From: Allolobophora icterica | Lineage: Eukaryota; Annelida; Clitellata; Crassiclitellata; Lumbricidae | Assembly (NCBI GenBank): GCA_963556255.1 | Contig: OY744614.1 | Coordinates: forward strand, 38,895,157 to 38,959,156 | Direction: 5' to 3' | Length of the DNA: 64,000 nucleotides | Part shown: positions 15,401-24,642 of the stretch, one piece after another | Numbering within the stretch: position 1 is the stretch's first letter | How the letters are laid out: each line of letters starts with the position of its first letter | Translations under genes and position numbers: made by a program | Notes under the pieces: generated by a model | What the model was told of the DNA's origin: nothing | What the model saw: only the letters and a program-made list of their open reading frames with translations | The model's database searches: none

Positions 15401-18400
15401 ATCCAGGTCAGTAGAGTACACAAAGACACAATCACAGGTTGCTTACTTACTTACTTACATACTTACTCATGAACTTGGTTCAATCTTACATACATCAAAA
15501 GTCTGCATTGCATGTGATAAAACCATAACCAATTAACTGCTCCATACATGTGATAGATTGCCTACTATCGATTTGGACAGTAAGACAGATTGCCAGTGAT
15601 AGTTGGACGGGTTGTCAGCGTTGTGTCTCTATTCCGTCAAATGTGTAAATAAAAAGCAAACTCTCGATAACTTTCAAATTAGAAGAGGCAACGCACAAGG
15701 CCCAGGCCAATCTGTGAGCACTTGACATTTCACAAGAATGGCCCACACCTTCTTGTTCAGAAGAAATATGGTACGATAAGCTTTGCCAGCCTCACATATG
15801 GTAAGATAAGCCAAGGCAAGGCATTCATAAATTTCTGACATTCCGCAGTAAACGACAGAACTCAGAAGTGCTGCTCGATTGTTGAAGATTTAGGGGACAA
15901 CATTTTTTAAACCAGACCGCACTTGGAAGTTAGAACCTATCATAACCTTTCATTTAGCCTTTTATTCTTTTGCATTCACATGGACTTTTTCACTTGAACA
16001 GCAACAAAACTGTGCCTAATGCCTCTCATATATCTCGTAACAGACATAGATGACAGCATTCAGCATCTAATCGCATCTAGCATGCCACAAAACAATTACT
16101 TATATCTGCAGAATACACACAACCATGAACGTCCAAGAAGCGACATCGCAAAGAAATTATGGCTGATTGCTGCTTTTCACGCAACAGTTCTATACACTTC
16201 AATTTTCCTTCATTGTCAGTTAATTATATAATAACCAGCAGTAAGACTGCAGATGTAACAAGAGCTCTGCATAATGGTACAGAAGTGCATCACATGAACA
16301 GGATGTATGGTTCACAATGCAACACCCACAGATAGAATTTCAGTCAGCTGTTCTGCATATGCATTCCATTCTGCTAACCCAGGACATCTGATATTATGAT
16401 AGAGAAATAATTCCTTAAACAGCAATGCTGGAAAGTGCTTGAGACAGGAACTGCTACGATCCTCTTGAAGTAGTGCTACATAAATTTCCAATTACAGACT
16501 TTACAGAGGCAGCAGTACTAACCTGTGGTGACATGAGGTTTAAAATGTCCTGCCATCCGGTCTATTAAGCATGATAGAGCTTCTTGGCCTTGTAACGAAA
16601 CCTACAGAAAATAAAATAAACAACGTTTCAATGTTACGGGTTAATTAACATGGGCATGCAGAAGAATAGCATTTCCCTACACTCATCAAAAGAGGTAGCC
16701 ATGGGTATGAAGTGTTAGTAACCTTCAGTTTTCTTAGCTCTGGCATGTGAGGGTGGGCGGCCAGTGCCCTCACAGGGATTTGAATCCCTGACCTTCTGGA
16801 TGACAGTTGGGTAATGCTAACTTATCACACCCACCCACTAGCATAATACATAACTTAGAAGCTCTAGTTTCTGCACAGCTGGACTAAGGGCATGTCAAAC
16901 CACAGTGAACCAAATCTTGGCTTTACTGAACTGGTCTCAGATAACAGATTTGAGCTACAGATCAAATTGCAAGCACTAAGTTCATCCCAAAGGTCACCCA
17001 TCAGATGACTGACAATTTCGTTCACGAGTCTATTAATTTGTTCCTTATTGGCCAATGCAACAACCACAACAAACTCTCGATAGATAAAACACATTTTTTT
17101 CTTTTCATTTTTATTTGTGATTGCAAGCAATTGTTCCCACTTCCCAGTAAGGGCCAACAACCCATGTAGTAATAAGTTTTTCTGTTCCCAATAATTTTTG
17201 ATGCCAAGTAGTAATTACTTTTGAAGTAAAGAAAAGGAAGAAGAAGAAGAGTCCTTTAAGCTAGCCTTGAGGCAGCCATGGGTATGAATTGTTAGCGACT
17301 TCATTTTCTTAGCCTCTGCATATGAGGGCTGGTGGCCAGTCCTCTCCCTCGCTGTTTCATCTTCCCACCGACAGTGTACGGTCAGTGTACTCATTATAGC
17401 TGAGTTGGTTAGGGGATGCAGGTGTAGCATAACTTCATTCAGGGTTGGATCCTTGACATAATTTATAGCTTCATTTGACCTAATGCTTGTTTTGGGCATT
17501 TCTTGACTGCAGACCGAACTTTGTACACCTGGCACTTAATATCACAAAAGGTCAAGGCCAGAAAAGAAAACGACCCCATGGCTAAACTCTTCAATGCTTG
17601 TAACAGCAGAAGCTATGGCCACTAAAACTTCTATACACAAAACCAGTGCAGCACTAATGGACACCCAGTATGGCCTAAAGCAATACAGCAAACTGCATGT
17701 ACAGCCTTTATAATAATCACACATGCGTCTGAACTTAGTTCAGTCAGCCACACCAGACAGTAACCGCACCCAGACACAATAGTGTCTGCTGCTAACAGAA
17801 ATTACTGTTAAGGATACAGACAATCAGACTGGTTGTTTGAAATTAGAAAGTTGCCATTTGAAGCTTTTTAAAGCACTTTACAGCTACTAAAAGGGAAAGC
17901 TAGCATTAAGTTCACGCTCACAGCTTATTCCAGACAACATCTTTGTTATGCCGTGGGCTTCACGTTCTCACAGAAATTGCTATAATGTACTGAACATGTC
18001 TCAGGAGCGCAGGGCAGTTGCATGGCAAAGTCATATCATCATAGGCAGCCAGTAGGTAAGAAAACCTCTCCCAGATAACTCAGACCTGATGCTCAACCAT
18101 TTCCATTGTCAAAACTGGAAACACCCAACGGCTCATCACAATCTGTTTCTTCGCAGAGGCGTCGTATGCTAAGTGTTCTCGAGTGTAACACAGAATGCAT
18201 AATTAGGCAGGTTTCTTTCTATGTACACATAGAAGCACATATGTCTAATGTATGCACCTTACCATTTCTGTGGCACAGTATAAGAACCCCTCATAACCAC
18301 AGAAAAAAGCACAGCAGTGGTTGTATCAGCCAGGCACCATAGGAGTTGGTAGATCAGCCACGTAATAAAACAATGGTCATGTCAGTCATGTAAGTTTTCA

Positions 18401-19797
18401 GGAACTAAAGCAATTCAGGTCTCTTAATTGCTTGTGATGAAGTAGACACAGCAATCATAAAATCAGAAATGGTTAAGATCACAGTCAGTGGTGAAAACCA
18501 AGTTCTGCAAACTGGTGGAATGGTAATCAAGAAACATGTCTTCAACAATATACCATCGGTAGCATAGTACAGATTGCATCAGCCCAGTAACGCAGCAACA
18601 GTCATATCAACCAGGTAACATAGTAGCAGTCATATCAGCCAGTTAACACAGCAGATAACATACCACAGCTCAAGTCAGCATAGATAGAGTGCCTCAGATT
18701 CAAGTGTGGTTTGAATATATTATACAAATTTCACAGTAACAAATATTAAATAATAATTGGTTTTCTGTGCAGAACCGTACAAGTGCATCTTTACTGGATT
18801 CAACAGTAGACAAAAGGAAGATGATCAGTCTTGAATTGATTAAGTCATCTGACTAAACAAGAACAATGTCTTATAGAGGACTATCTGACATGCCAAATGA
18901 CCCACAGCACCATCATAACAAAACAGCTATGGGATATTGGCACTGTGTAGAATGTGTAGCAATCGTCCAAGAACTGAACCTTGAGGGTGTGCAAATTCAA
19001 TATTCACTAGGCATTTGCAAATGTTATGCTCTGTCATGTAAGAAAGAGATAATCCCAATGCTACACCCCATAATCACCAGCAACAATGGTTTAGCATGGA
19101 AATTGAGGACCCTGCTTCAGTAGCAAATCTGTCCTTTTAATATCCCTGTCGTTTTTATATAATCTAAGAACTTCTATAGTGTAACAAAGATTCAGTCAAT
19201 GGTTGCTATTACTAAGCAAAATCATTGGGCAAGCCAAACTCCAGAGTCTGGTCAAAACCCAAGAAGGAAATCAAAGAAGACATGGAGACAGCCTATAGTG
19301 GGGGGAATAAGCTCAAGAAAATATGAGTTTTTAATGCAAAACAGTAACATTTTAATAAACAGAGTTGAAAGGTTCCATTCCACAACATGTGGAGTTTAGT
19401 GGTACAGCACGAAATGTGGATAACCTGCACCAGTTGCATACCCGTCCCTCTAAAACCTCCATCACTTCAAAGCAATTTAATGCTTAACAAAATAATTGCC
19501 CCGACTGGCCAAGTCCTTGACTCACTGAACCAGTTAAGATCACAGAGATCATAAATTTCAAAAGGCAGGCATCCTAACAAAAACATACACCAAGTACAAG
19601 AAGTTTGAACGTACTTTAAAGTTGCTGCTGCTGACCCATCCGGTCAGACCATCGACCAGCTTATCCATCTCTTCGCAGTACAATGAAGTCTCATCGTTTC
19701 TCAAGTACACTACCAGTTCTTCTCCGACTTCAATGCGTTTCTTTGTGTCTTGAGTCAAGATACCAGGCAGAAAATAGTCCAGAGTCTGTGCTGCCAT
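198..19797 (-). CDS. CLASP: CLASP (cytoplasmic linker-associated protein), first four coding exons; 3' part beyond the left edge
   Basis: CLASPs bind microtubule plus ends and promote rescue through TOG domains. I joined four coding exons by hand: 19615-19797 (61 codons, ATG in context aaccATGG), 16523-16601, 1007-1050 and 198-257. The junctions are phase 0, phase 1 and phase 0, all with GT/AG borders, and give 122 codons ending in phase 0. The start [17 protein letters not shown], then [16 protein letters not shown], then [15 protein letters not shown] and [13 protein letters not shown] follow the TOG1 domain of animal CLASP1/2 in order with no gap. The introns are about 3.0 kb and 15.5 kb and hold SINEs, microsatellites and a decayed LINE. 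An AG directly upstream of the ATG (ttgtgttacag) suggests a 5' UTR intron. The donor of the exon at 198 is duplicated (see findings). The rest of the protein, well over a thousand residues in the family, lies outside the window. Assignment rests on remembered family sequence. Confidence 0.9.
258..1006. other. CLASP intron 3
   Basis: No exon or RNA gene recognised. The part near 890-970 (taaatttctaaagcaccactc and gggcaccagcttattcacgag) resembles 23090-23155 and looks like a worn SINE tail. Confidence 0.5.
1237..1484. repeat. Two tandem 125-bp units with palindromic ttataac motifs
   Basis: Units 1237-1361 and 1362-1484 share acaaattctgatataaaaac and caaagtcagggccaca. The words cattataacat, cgttataac and gctataac recur several times in both directions. 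Weak relatives of the ttataaca motif occur near 10700 and 20040. In CLASP intron 2, beginning about 190 bp from exon 3. Confidence 0.8.
1835..1996 (+). mobile_element. Probable SINE family C copy, worn
   Basis: gtgcaatcgcctggtaatgcag and ataggtttgagccttcc resemble boxes A and B of the 6285 copy; the end gcttaataaatatagacc leads into a (TAA)n run. Confidence 0.4.
1997..2094 (+). repeat. (TAA)n microsatellite
   Basis: An almost pure ataataata run to about 2052, then degenerate. It probably grew from the tail of the SINE-like sequence before it. Confidence 0.95.
2226..2503 (-). mobile_element. SINE family A, full-length copy
   Basis: On the minus strand a tRNA-like head has box A tagtggttagcgtgctgg and box B gggttcaaatcccc, followed by a body (ccaactcagctataatgagta, ggcgagggagaggactggc, gctaagaaaatgaagtcgct) shared with copies near 16694, 17247, 21432 and 25497. 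The open frame across the body is not a gene. Confidence 0.85.
2930..3730 (-). pseudogene. Decayed LINE reverse transcriptase, C-terminal part
   Basis: Translating the minus strand across frames gives pieces typical of the RT end of animal non-LTR elements: [12 protein letters not shown] near 3690, DIVFDSRMS and VKVICKSVN near 3400, then [21 protein letters not shown] near 3090 and [10 protein letters not shown] near 3040. Frames shift and stops intervene, so it is dead. In CLASP intron 2. Confidence 0.6.
3735..6270. other. CLASP intron 2 segment without recognised features
   Basis: AT-rich. I see only a poly-C run near 5303-5316 and scattered short frames with no similarity I recognise. Confidence 0.5.
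6285..6456 (+). mobile_element. SINE family C copy
   Basis: tRNA-like head (ttagctgagtggttagagta, aggttcgagcctccc) followed by a short body ending ttcagtagcatttaataaat and an (ataataa) tail. A poorer relative at 1835-1996 has the same layout. In CLASP intron 2. Confidence 0.6.
6586..6686 (+). repeat. (TAA/CAA)n microsatellite
   Basis: Imperfect aataat/aacaat run ending in a pure (TAA) block, about 130 bp past the SINE C tail. Confidence 0.9.
7127..7445. mobile_element. hAT-like MITE (cagcggttcccaaact ends), 319 bp
   Basis: Left end cagcggttcccaaact and inverted right end agtttgggaaactctg, followed internally by gggtcgcgaccca/cgtgaccca. Flanks acttagaa and acttaggg share six of eight bases. 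Ends of the form CAGNGGTTCCCAAACT are typical of hAT MITEs in many animals. Confidence 0.75.
8272..8500. repeat. Tandem duplication, period 124 bp
   Basis: atgttctcaagtgttaattt through tagcagttttaaattaaatg occurs at 8272 and again at 8396 with few differences. AT-rich, no frame. Confidence 0.85.
8501..11700. other. CLASP intron 2 segment, mostly unassigned
   Basis: No gene. The stretch 10830-11030 ends in gaataaacacgaatatgttatgttatg and may be a SINE or LINE 3' end. Worn SINE pieces are likely near 8500-8600 (gctcaaggtcac, agactcgaact). Confidence 0.4.
11760..11895 (+). repeat. 33-bp tandem repeat, four copies
   Basis: The unit cttgaccttcagataagaga plus a variable dozen bases repeats in register. 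Its plus-strand frame encodes an 11-residue repeat ([11 protein letters not shown] and variants). No homologue recognised; see findings. Confidence 0.7.
12287..12612 (+). repeat. (CCAT/CCAC)n microsatellite
   Basis: About 325 bp of catc and cacc tetramers. The His/Pro/Ile/Ser-repeat frames here are repeat artefacts. Confidence 0.95.
13073..13310 (+). repeat. (ATAC)n microsatellite
   Basis: Imperfect cata/tgca tetramers. Met/Tyr/Cys- and His/Thr-repeat frames here are artefacts. Confidence 0.95.
13545..13796 (-). mobile_element. SINE family B copy
   Basis: On the minus strand: ggggcgtggtggctcagtgg (box A), ggttcgaatcccactc (box B) and a 3' end with gaggcgctatagaaatatcc and an AT-rich tail. 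Nearly the same sequence occurs at 41133 and 41901. Frames across it are not genes. Confidence 0.9.
14023..14504 (+). repeat. (CAGA/CAGG)n microsatellite, about 480 bp
   Basis: gaca/ggca tetramers give Asp/Arg/Gln repeats on one strand and Cys/Leu/Ser/Val repeats on the other; none is a gene. In CLASP intron 2. Confidence 0.95.
14986..15245 (+). mobile_element. Possible tRNA-derived SINE fragments
   Basis: gtggtgcaatggctaaatc near 15000 and agtggtttagagtcgcccc...gagattcaaatcccagc at 15139-15198 resemble pol III boxes A and B. No second copy in the window supports this. Confidence 0.3.
16694..16848 (-). mobile_element. SINE family A, partial copy
   Basis: It shares the gcagccatgggtatgaagtg and ttttcttagc words and part of the head (ggatttgaatccctga) with the copy at 2226. 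The middle of the body is missing. It lies in CLASP intron 1. Confidence 0.7.
17247..17440 (-). mobile_element. SINE family A, 3' body copy
   Basis: Closely matches the body of the copy at 2226 (gaggcagccatgggtatgaa to tatagctgagttggtta). The tRNA-like head is lost. In CLASP intron 1. Confidence 0.8.
17441..19614. other. CLASP intron 1, unassigned part
   Basis: Nothing recognised except loose 25-30 bp repeats of gtcatatcagccag/aacacagcag between about 18315 and 18660. Confidence 0.4.
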
Positions 19798-20232
19798 GGT
19801 TTTCCTGTAACACAAACAAACCCAGATAATACGTACCAAGCCGTACTCCATCAACCAGTTTACATAAACCAGGTAACAATTGTTCAACCAGGCACTATAA
19901 AACCCATTACAACCAGCAAATTAAGTAATTGTAATTGCAAATTTATATAGCACCACTTCAAGAGAGACTCACCAGAGATACCCAGATCTATAGATCCCCA
20001 AATTAAGTGTGCTGGAGACTCATCATAACAGGGGAGTTTATAACAACATGAATTCTGGTCATGGAAATGATCCTCAAACTAATATACCTATAGAAAAACT
20101 TATAATTATAACACAACCTCATTAGAAAGCGGTTCTTAACATGGCACTCGCATTCTAGTGAGTTTCTGGTGAAATTTGACTGGTTCTGTCTTAAAGGGTT
20201 GTGATTTTAGAATGATTAGATAACACTAAGAT

Positions 20233-20985
20233 TAGGGCATAGCCGGGTACTGACCCGGATACCTGGAAATTCCGGGTATTGAACACCCGGAAGACACCCG
20301 GACCCGGAGCTGAAAGGTCATCCGGGTCCGGGTGGGTAAATGTCAACTAACAGTAACATAATGTAATGACATCAGGAACAGTAAGTTGCCTTGGCGACGG
20401 TCTTTGGCTGTCCACGATCTGCCGGCATTTTCTTTTGATTATTGAGAGTCCCAGCAAGCCCCTCTCCCCTCCTCATTTCGCCTATGCCCCAACGATTTCC
20501 TTTGATGTTGAGAACTTCATCAAGTCCCTCTCCCCTCCTACTTTCGCCTAGACACCACAATTCCCTTTGATGTTAATAACTCCATCAAGTCCCTCTCCCC
20601 TCCTCCTTTCGCCTATGCACCGACAATTTCCTTTGATTATAGAGAGCTCCAGCAAGTTCCTCTCCCCTCCTCCTTTCATCTATATGCCGACAATTCTCTT
20701 TGATTATTGAGAACGCCATCTGGTCCCTCTCTCCCACCCTTTTCGATCATTGCAGTTGTTTTCCTTGTTTATTAAAATGTTCTGAAGTTGATTGGTAGAG
20801 GGTAGAGTGGAGTTATTTTTTCGCGACATTGTGTTCGGTATTTTTTCGTGACGTTGTGTTCGGATTAGAGATTTGAGATTACTGTTAGTTTTAATACCCG
20901 GACCCGGTACCCGGACCCGGCAGATTTTTATTCAAACTACCCGGACCCGGTACCCGGTTGAAAAACGGCACCCGGCTATGCCCTA
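20233..20985. mobile_element. hAT-like element with ccggaccc ends and internal tandem repeat, 753 bp
   Basis: Ends TAGGGCATAGCCGGGT and inverted ACCCGGCTATGCCCTA; perfect 8-bp duplication actaagat (20225-20232 and 20986-20993). Subterminal DNA is packed with cccgg/ccgggt words on both sides. The middle (about 20425-20745) holds about five degenerate copies of a 60-65 bp unit (ctctcccctcctcctttcgc, tttgatgttgagaa). It carries no transposase frame. Confidence 0.85.
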
Positions 20986-21431
20986 ACTAAGATCAAGCAG
21001 TCAGTTTTACAACACTTCTGACAGGTCCTAACACAAGAGCCTTGCTAATTTTTCAACATTAAATCACATAGACATTAAGAAAATATTTATTATTCCTTAT
21101 GATTCAAAGGTATCGACAGCCCATATTCAAGTTTTTGCAGTACTAGAAGACAGGTTATTTTAATAGATGATTTTTAAATGGTTTTGCTGACCGGTACATT
21201 TACTAGATGCTGTGGACAGAGCGAGTGGAATAGATCAATTGGGCAGTTTTTATTAGGTCACATCAATTAGTTTTGTCTGTCTTGTTGAGATTATAAATTT
21301 ATAACCTAAATTAACCACACACAGACTTTGTTTACCAAACTGACAACACAAGAAGCTTGTAGAACAGAAAGTGTTTCAATTTAGTGTATTTACAACTGTA
21401 TTGTTATTAACGTACTTGACTATACGTTTAC

Positions 21432-21718
21432 GGGTGCATGATAGTCTAATGGTTAGTATGCAGGACTGTCAACCAAGAGGTCGAGGGTGTAAATCTCCAT
21501 CAGGGTAGAAATATGTTTTAACATCTCTGCTCTACCAGCACCCTTTGCCAACTCAGCTATAATGACCACACTCACCGCACACTGTCGGTGGGAAAATCAG
21601 ACACCAGAGGAGAGGACTGGCCACCCACCCTCATATGCCGAGGCTAAGAAAATGAAGTCGCTAACACTTCATGCCCATGGCTGTCTCACAGCTCTAAGAA
21701 CTGAGCTTTTCTTCCTCT
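21432..21718 (+). mobile_element. SINE family A, full-length copy
   Basis: Head gtctaatggttagtatgcagg with a worn box B (ggtcgagggtgtaaatctcc), then the family body ending ggctgtctcacagctctaag. It lies 29 bp before the stray NEPRO exon copy. Confidence 0.8.
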
Positions 21719-21746
21719 AGTATCACAGCCCATCATTTATATCAAT

Positions 21747-21844
21747 CAGGCCTTCACTAATATGATCTTCTTTCCTTAGGTGGCAAATACGTGGAATAAC
21801 CACTACCTTCGAGCATCACTATCACCAACAGAAAAGTATGATTT
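21747..21844 (+). pseudogene. NEPRO: Stray copy of the first NEPRO coding exon with its 3' splice site
   Basis: The stretch matches 24601-24707 at most positions, including 33 bp of intron, the acceptor ttccttag and the exon to agtatgatt. Nine bases holding the two start Met codons are deleted and the first ATG is now ACG, but the remaining frame stays open (WNNHYLRA...EKYDF). No donor follows at the matching point. It lies 2.85 kb upstream of the true exon in the same orientation. Confidence 0.85.
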
Positions 21845-21891
21845 TATTACCACTGATCCGTTACAGCGTTTTAGCTCACAGTACTATTATT

Positions 21892-22162
21892 GGGGTCAAC
21901 CCGAATCCCCGAAACCCGAATCCCGAAAACGCTGAAAATACACAAAAGCCCGATTTCCCGAAATCAGTTTTATAGAAAGCGGCCTAACTCCTGAAAACTA
22001 TTCAAAGTTAAATTGTAAATTCTTATACGTGACATAGATCTAGCGTGGCCTTGCATTTATCCGACTTCTGCTTTCAGTTACATTTTCATCACTAATCGAT
22101 TTCGGGGATCCGGGCGAAATTCGTTTCGGGGATTCGGATTTCGGGGATTCGGGCCGGACCCC
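21892..22162. mobile_element. MITE with cccgaatccccgaaa ends, 271 bp
   Basis: The ends ggggtcaacccgaatccccgaaa and, inverted, ggggtccggcccgaatccccgaaa match closely, with repeats of the cgaatcccgaaa word further in. The flanks tattatt / tattatt give a 7-bp duplication (8 with a mismatch). Superfamily uncertain, hAT-like by duplication size. Confidence 0.65.
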
Positions 22163-22169
22163 TATTATT

Positions 22170-24600
22170 AGGGGATGCCGATTAACCAATGCAAGACACG
22201 GCAAAAGAACACAAAACATGGTAGAACAGCACCATTTACATTACACCCTTTGGTCTCTATGATGCATAAGGTTGGCCCATACAAGCATCAGGTCTATTCT
22301 GCGTTCCTGGGGCTTTGCGTTTGACCATAATGAGATATCACACCCCATTTTGTTGACAGCATATCAGAATTCTTATGCGATTAGTCAGGTTGTTAGATTG
22401 ACCTTAACGACCGTCTTTTCACTATCACATCGTTACATAAGTTCATACTTACACTTCTCTGACAACAAGTGATTAAATTCCTCGTTGTCAACCAGAAAGC
22501 AAACACAAATTCAGCAAATCCAGATAAAATCAAGACGATATCTAGTCGCTGCAGCTCAAAAACTAAGACGTGATTGATTGACAGTCTGTCGGTGTGGCCG
22601 TGTAATTAAAATCACGAAGCACGACCATCTCGAAAAATCACAATCTAAAATGTTATCAGCACTTCGCCGAATGGTCCGACAAAACAAACAACTTTATATA
22701 AATCCGAAAATTACAGATTATTGCCAGAAGCTCCTAAACCACACAATTTCAGTCGGCAAATCGGCATAAAACAGAGATGGCACCACATCTCACACCTACC
22801 TACAAAGAAGTCATACACAGGCGAATATTATTATGTAGGACAGAATAATAAGTATGTAAGAAAGGTTTTGACGTTCTAATTGTAGTTTTGTGTAACTTCA
22901 TTAAGCTGTATTAAGCCAAAGAACTGTGAGAACTGCTCAAAATAATTTTTGTCGGCGTCAACGGATGCCATAGGATGTCGTTAAACTTTGGATTCCTAGT
23001 TAAATTTACAATGTAAGAACACTCGAAATAGTGTTACACTAAAATCAATAAATAATTAGTTGCAAGACCGTAAGTCGTAATCGTAATCGTATTCTCCAAA
23101 CTTCTAAAGCGCAACTCGAAGGCCAAGCGCAGGGCACCAACCTATTCACGAGCGCTGCGTCAAATCAGAGGGGTTTTCCATGGAGTAGTCCAGAGGAAGT
23201 CCGAGATGATAGCTTAACTTTAAACTTCTTCATTCGTAACTGGTCTCCTCCCTGAAGTGGCTTGTGTGTGGCGCTGAGAAATTTCTGAGATTGACATTTT
23301 AATATAACTGAAATAGGCACACGCATCGTAAAGCAACTGTTTTGTAGCAGCATGAACCTATAGGCCCTATGCAACTTTGACGTACAAATTTGATATTCTC
23401 TCATTAGCAACGGTTACCAAATGAGATTTTTCAGATTAAAACTGTTAGGTTGCAAGCTGGATATATCGTCGAAAGTCTATAGCCATATACAAGTATATAA
23501 TTTTGCTGATAAATCATAAATGATGATTTTAATGTGTTTTGCCAACTCACGCATGACTTCAGGTCATTGTATCGATGCATCCAATGAATTTAATTTATAA
23601 TTAAACCGTATACCATTACTGTGTACTCGTTTCAATTTATTTAAAAGCCAAAAACTTGAAGAAATTGTATGGCCATCATGTCTAACGCTGCTAAAAAAAT
23701 TCAATCTGGTAATGAGAAAATTTTGCCATGTAAATGCTTGCGCTATAAAAGTCTGCTTCTTTGCATGTTTCTGTGCTTACCACGAGATGTTGTTTTCATC
23801 CAGAGGGATTAGTTTTGCAAAAACACGTGTTTTGTCGTTTATTAGTATAATTTAGTTCATCTGTGCAGGTAAATGCCTTTAGAGAATTAAATACAGCTTC
23901 ATATACTATTATACAATATAAGATTCAACGGGAATTCTTGATCCAATCTCGTGATTTCTACAGCGCCTGACAAAGCTAAATCGCGATGCCATCTTACACA
24001 GGCGCTCATTCAGTACAAAATCGGTAGATAGGTAAGGTCAGATTCTGTGCCAGGTCAAGATCGAAGGCTCACGCAAGCAGACAATCAGACGACTACGGTG
24101 GATGGTGTTTAGAATTGGAGCCGTGGGAGAGGTAAGAAGAAGGGGAAATCAGTGTAGGATTTTTGTGGAAAAGGATTGTTTTGAGTGATAGTTCTTCCTA
24201 GAGATTGCAAGAGGTAAATCAAGGCTCGAAGCGCCGTAACTTGGTCTTGCTTGCTATCACACCATGCAAAGTACCCAAACATCCAGAGTCTTCTAGATTC
24301 GATCATCTTCGACGCTGGGGTCTGTCCCATACTCCTGAAACATCTGCATTATCAGTGTTCGCAGCATATGGAAGTGGCAGGATTCTCCTTAGGCAGTACT
24401 GTTGGAAGGCATCCAGCTTGTGGTGATTATGGATCAGAATTAGACAAGCTTTTGAGCAAGAAGGTAGAGGTGTTACTAAGTGCTAATAATTATGAGAATG
24501 CGGTTCTTAACTGAAACATTGACTTTTCTGACTGAAGGCTAATAGTGTAGAGCGAATAGTTTCAACAATGTATGGTTTACATTTTTACTTTAATGCAGGC
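22170..24600 (+). other. Region upstream of NEPRO, probable 5' UTR exon and promoter region, unassigned
   Basis: The first NEPRO coding exon starts at an acceptor, so a non-coding exon should lie here. I cannot choose one. Frames at 24205-24514 have no family I recognise. A worn SINE tail lies at 23060-23160. Confidence 0.4.
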
Positions 24601-24642
24601 CAGGCCTTCACTAATATCATCTTCTTTCCTTAGGTGGCAAAT

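Noticed and set aside
16864..17160. 98-codon minus-strand frame in CLASP intron 1
   Set aside because: It does not match CLASP, which joins directly from 19615 to 16601; no domain seen.
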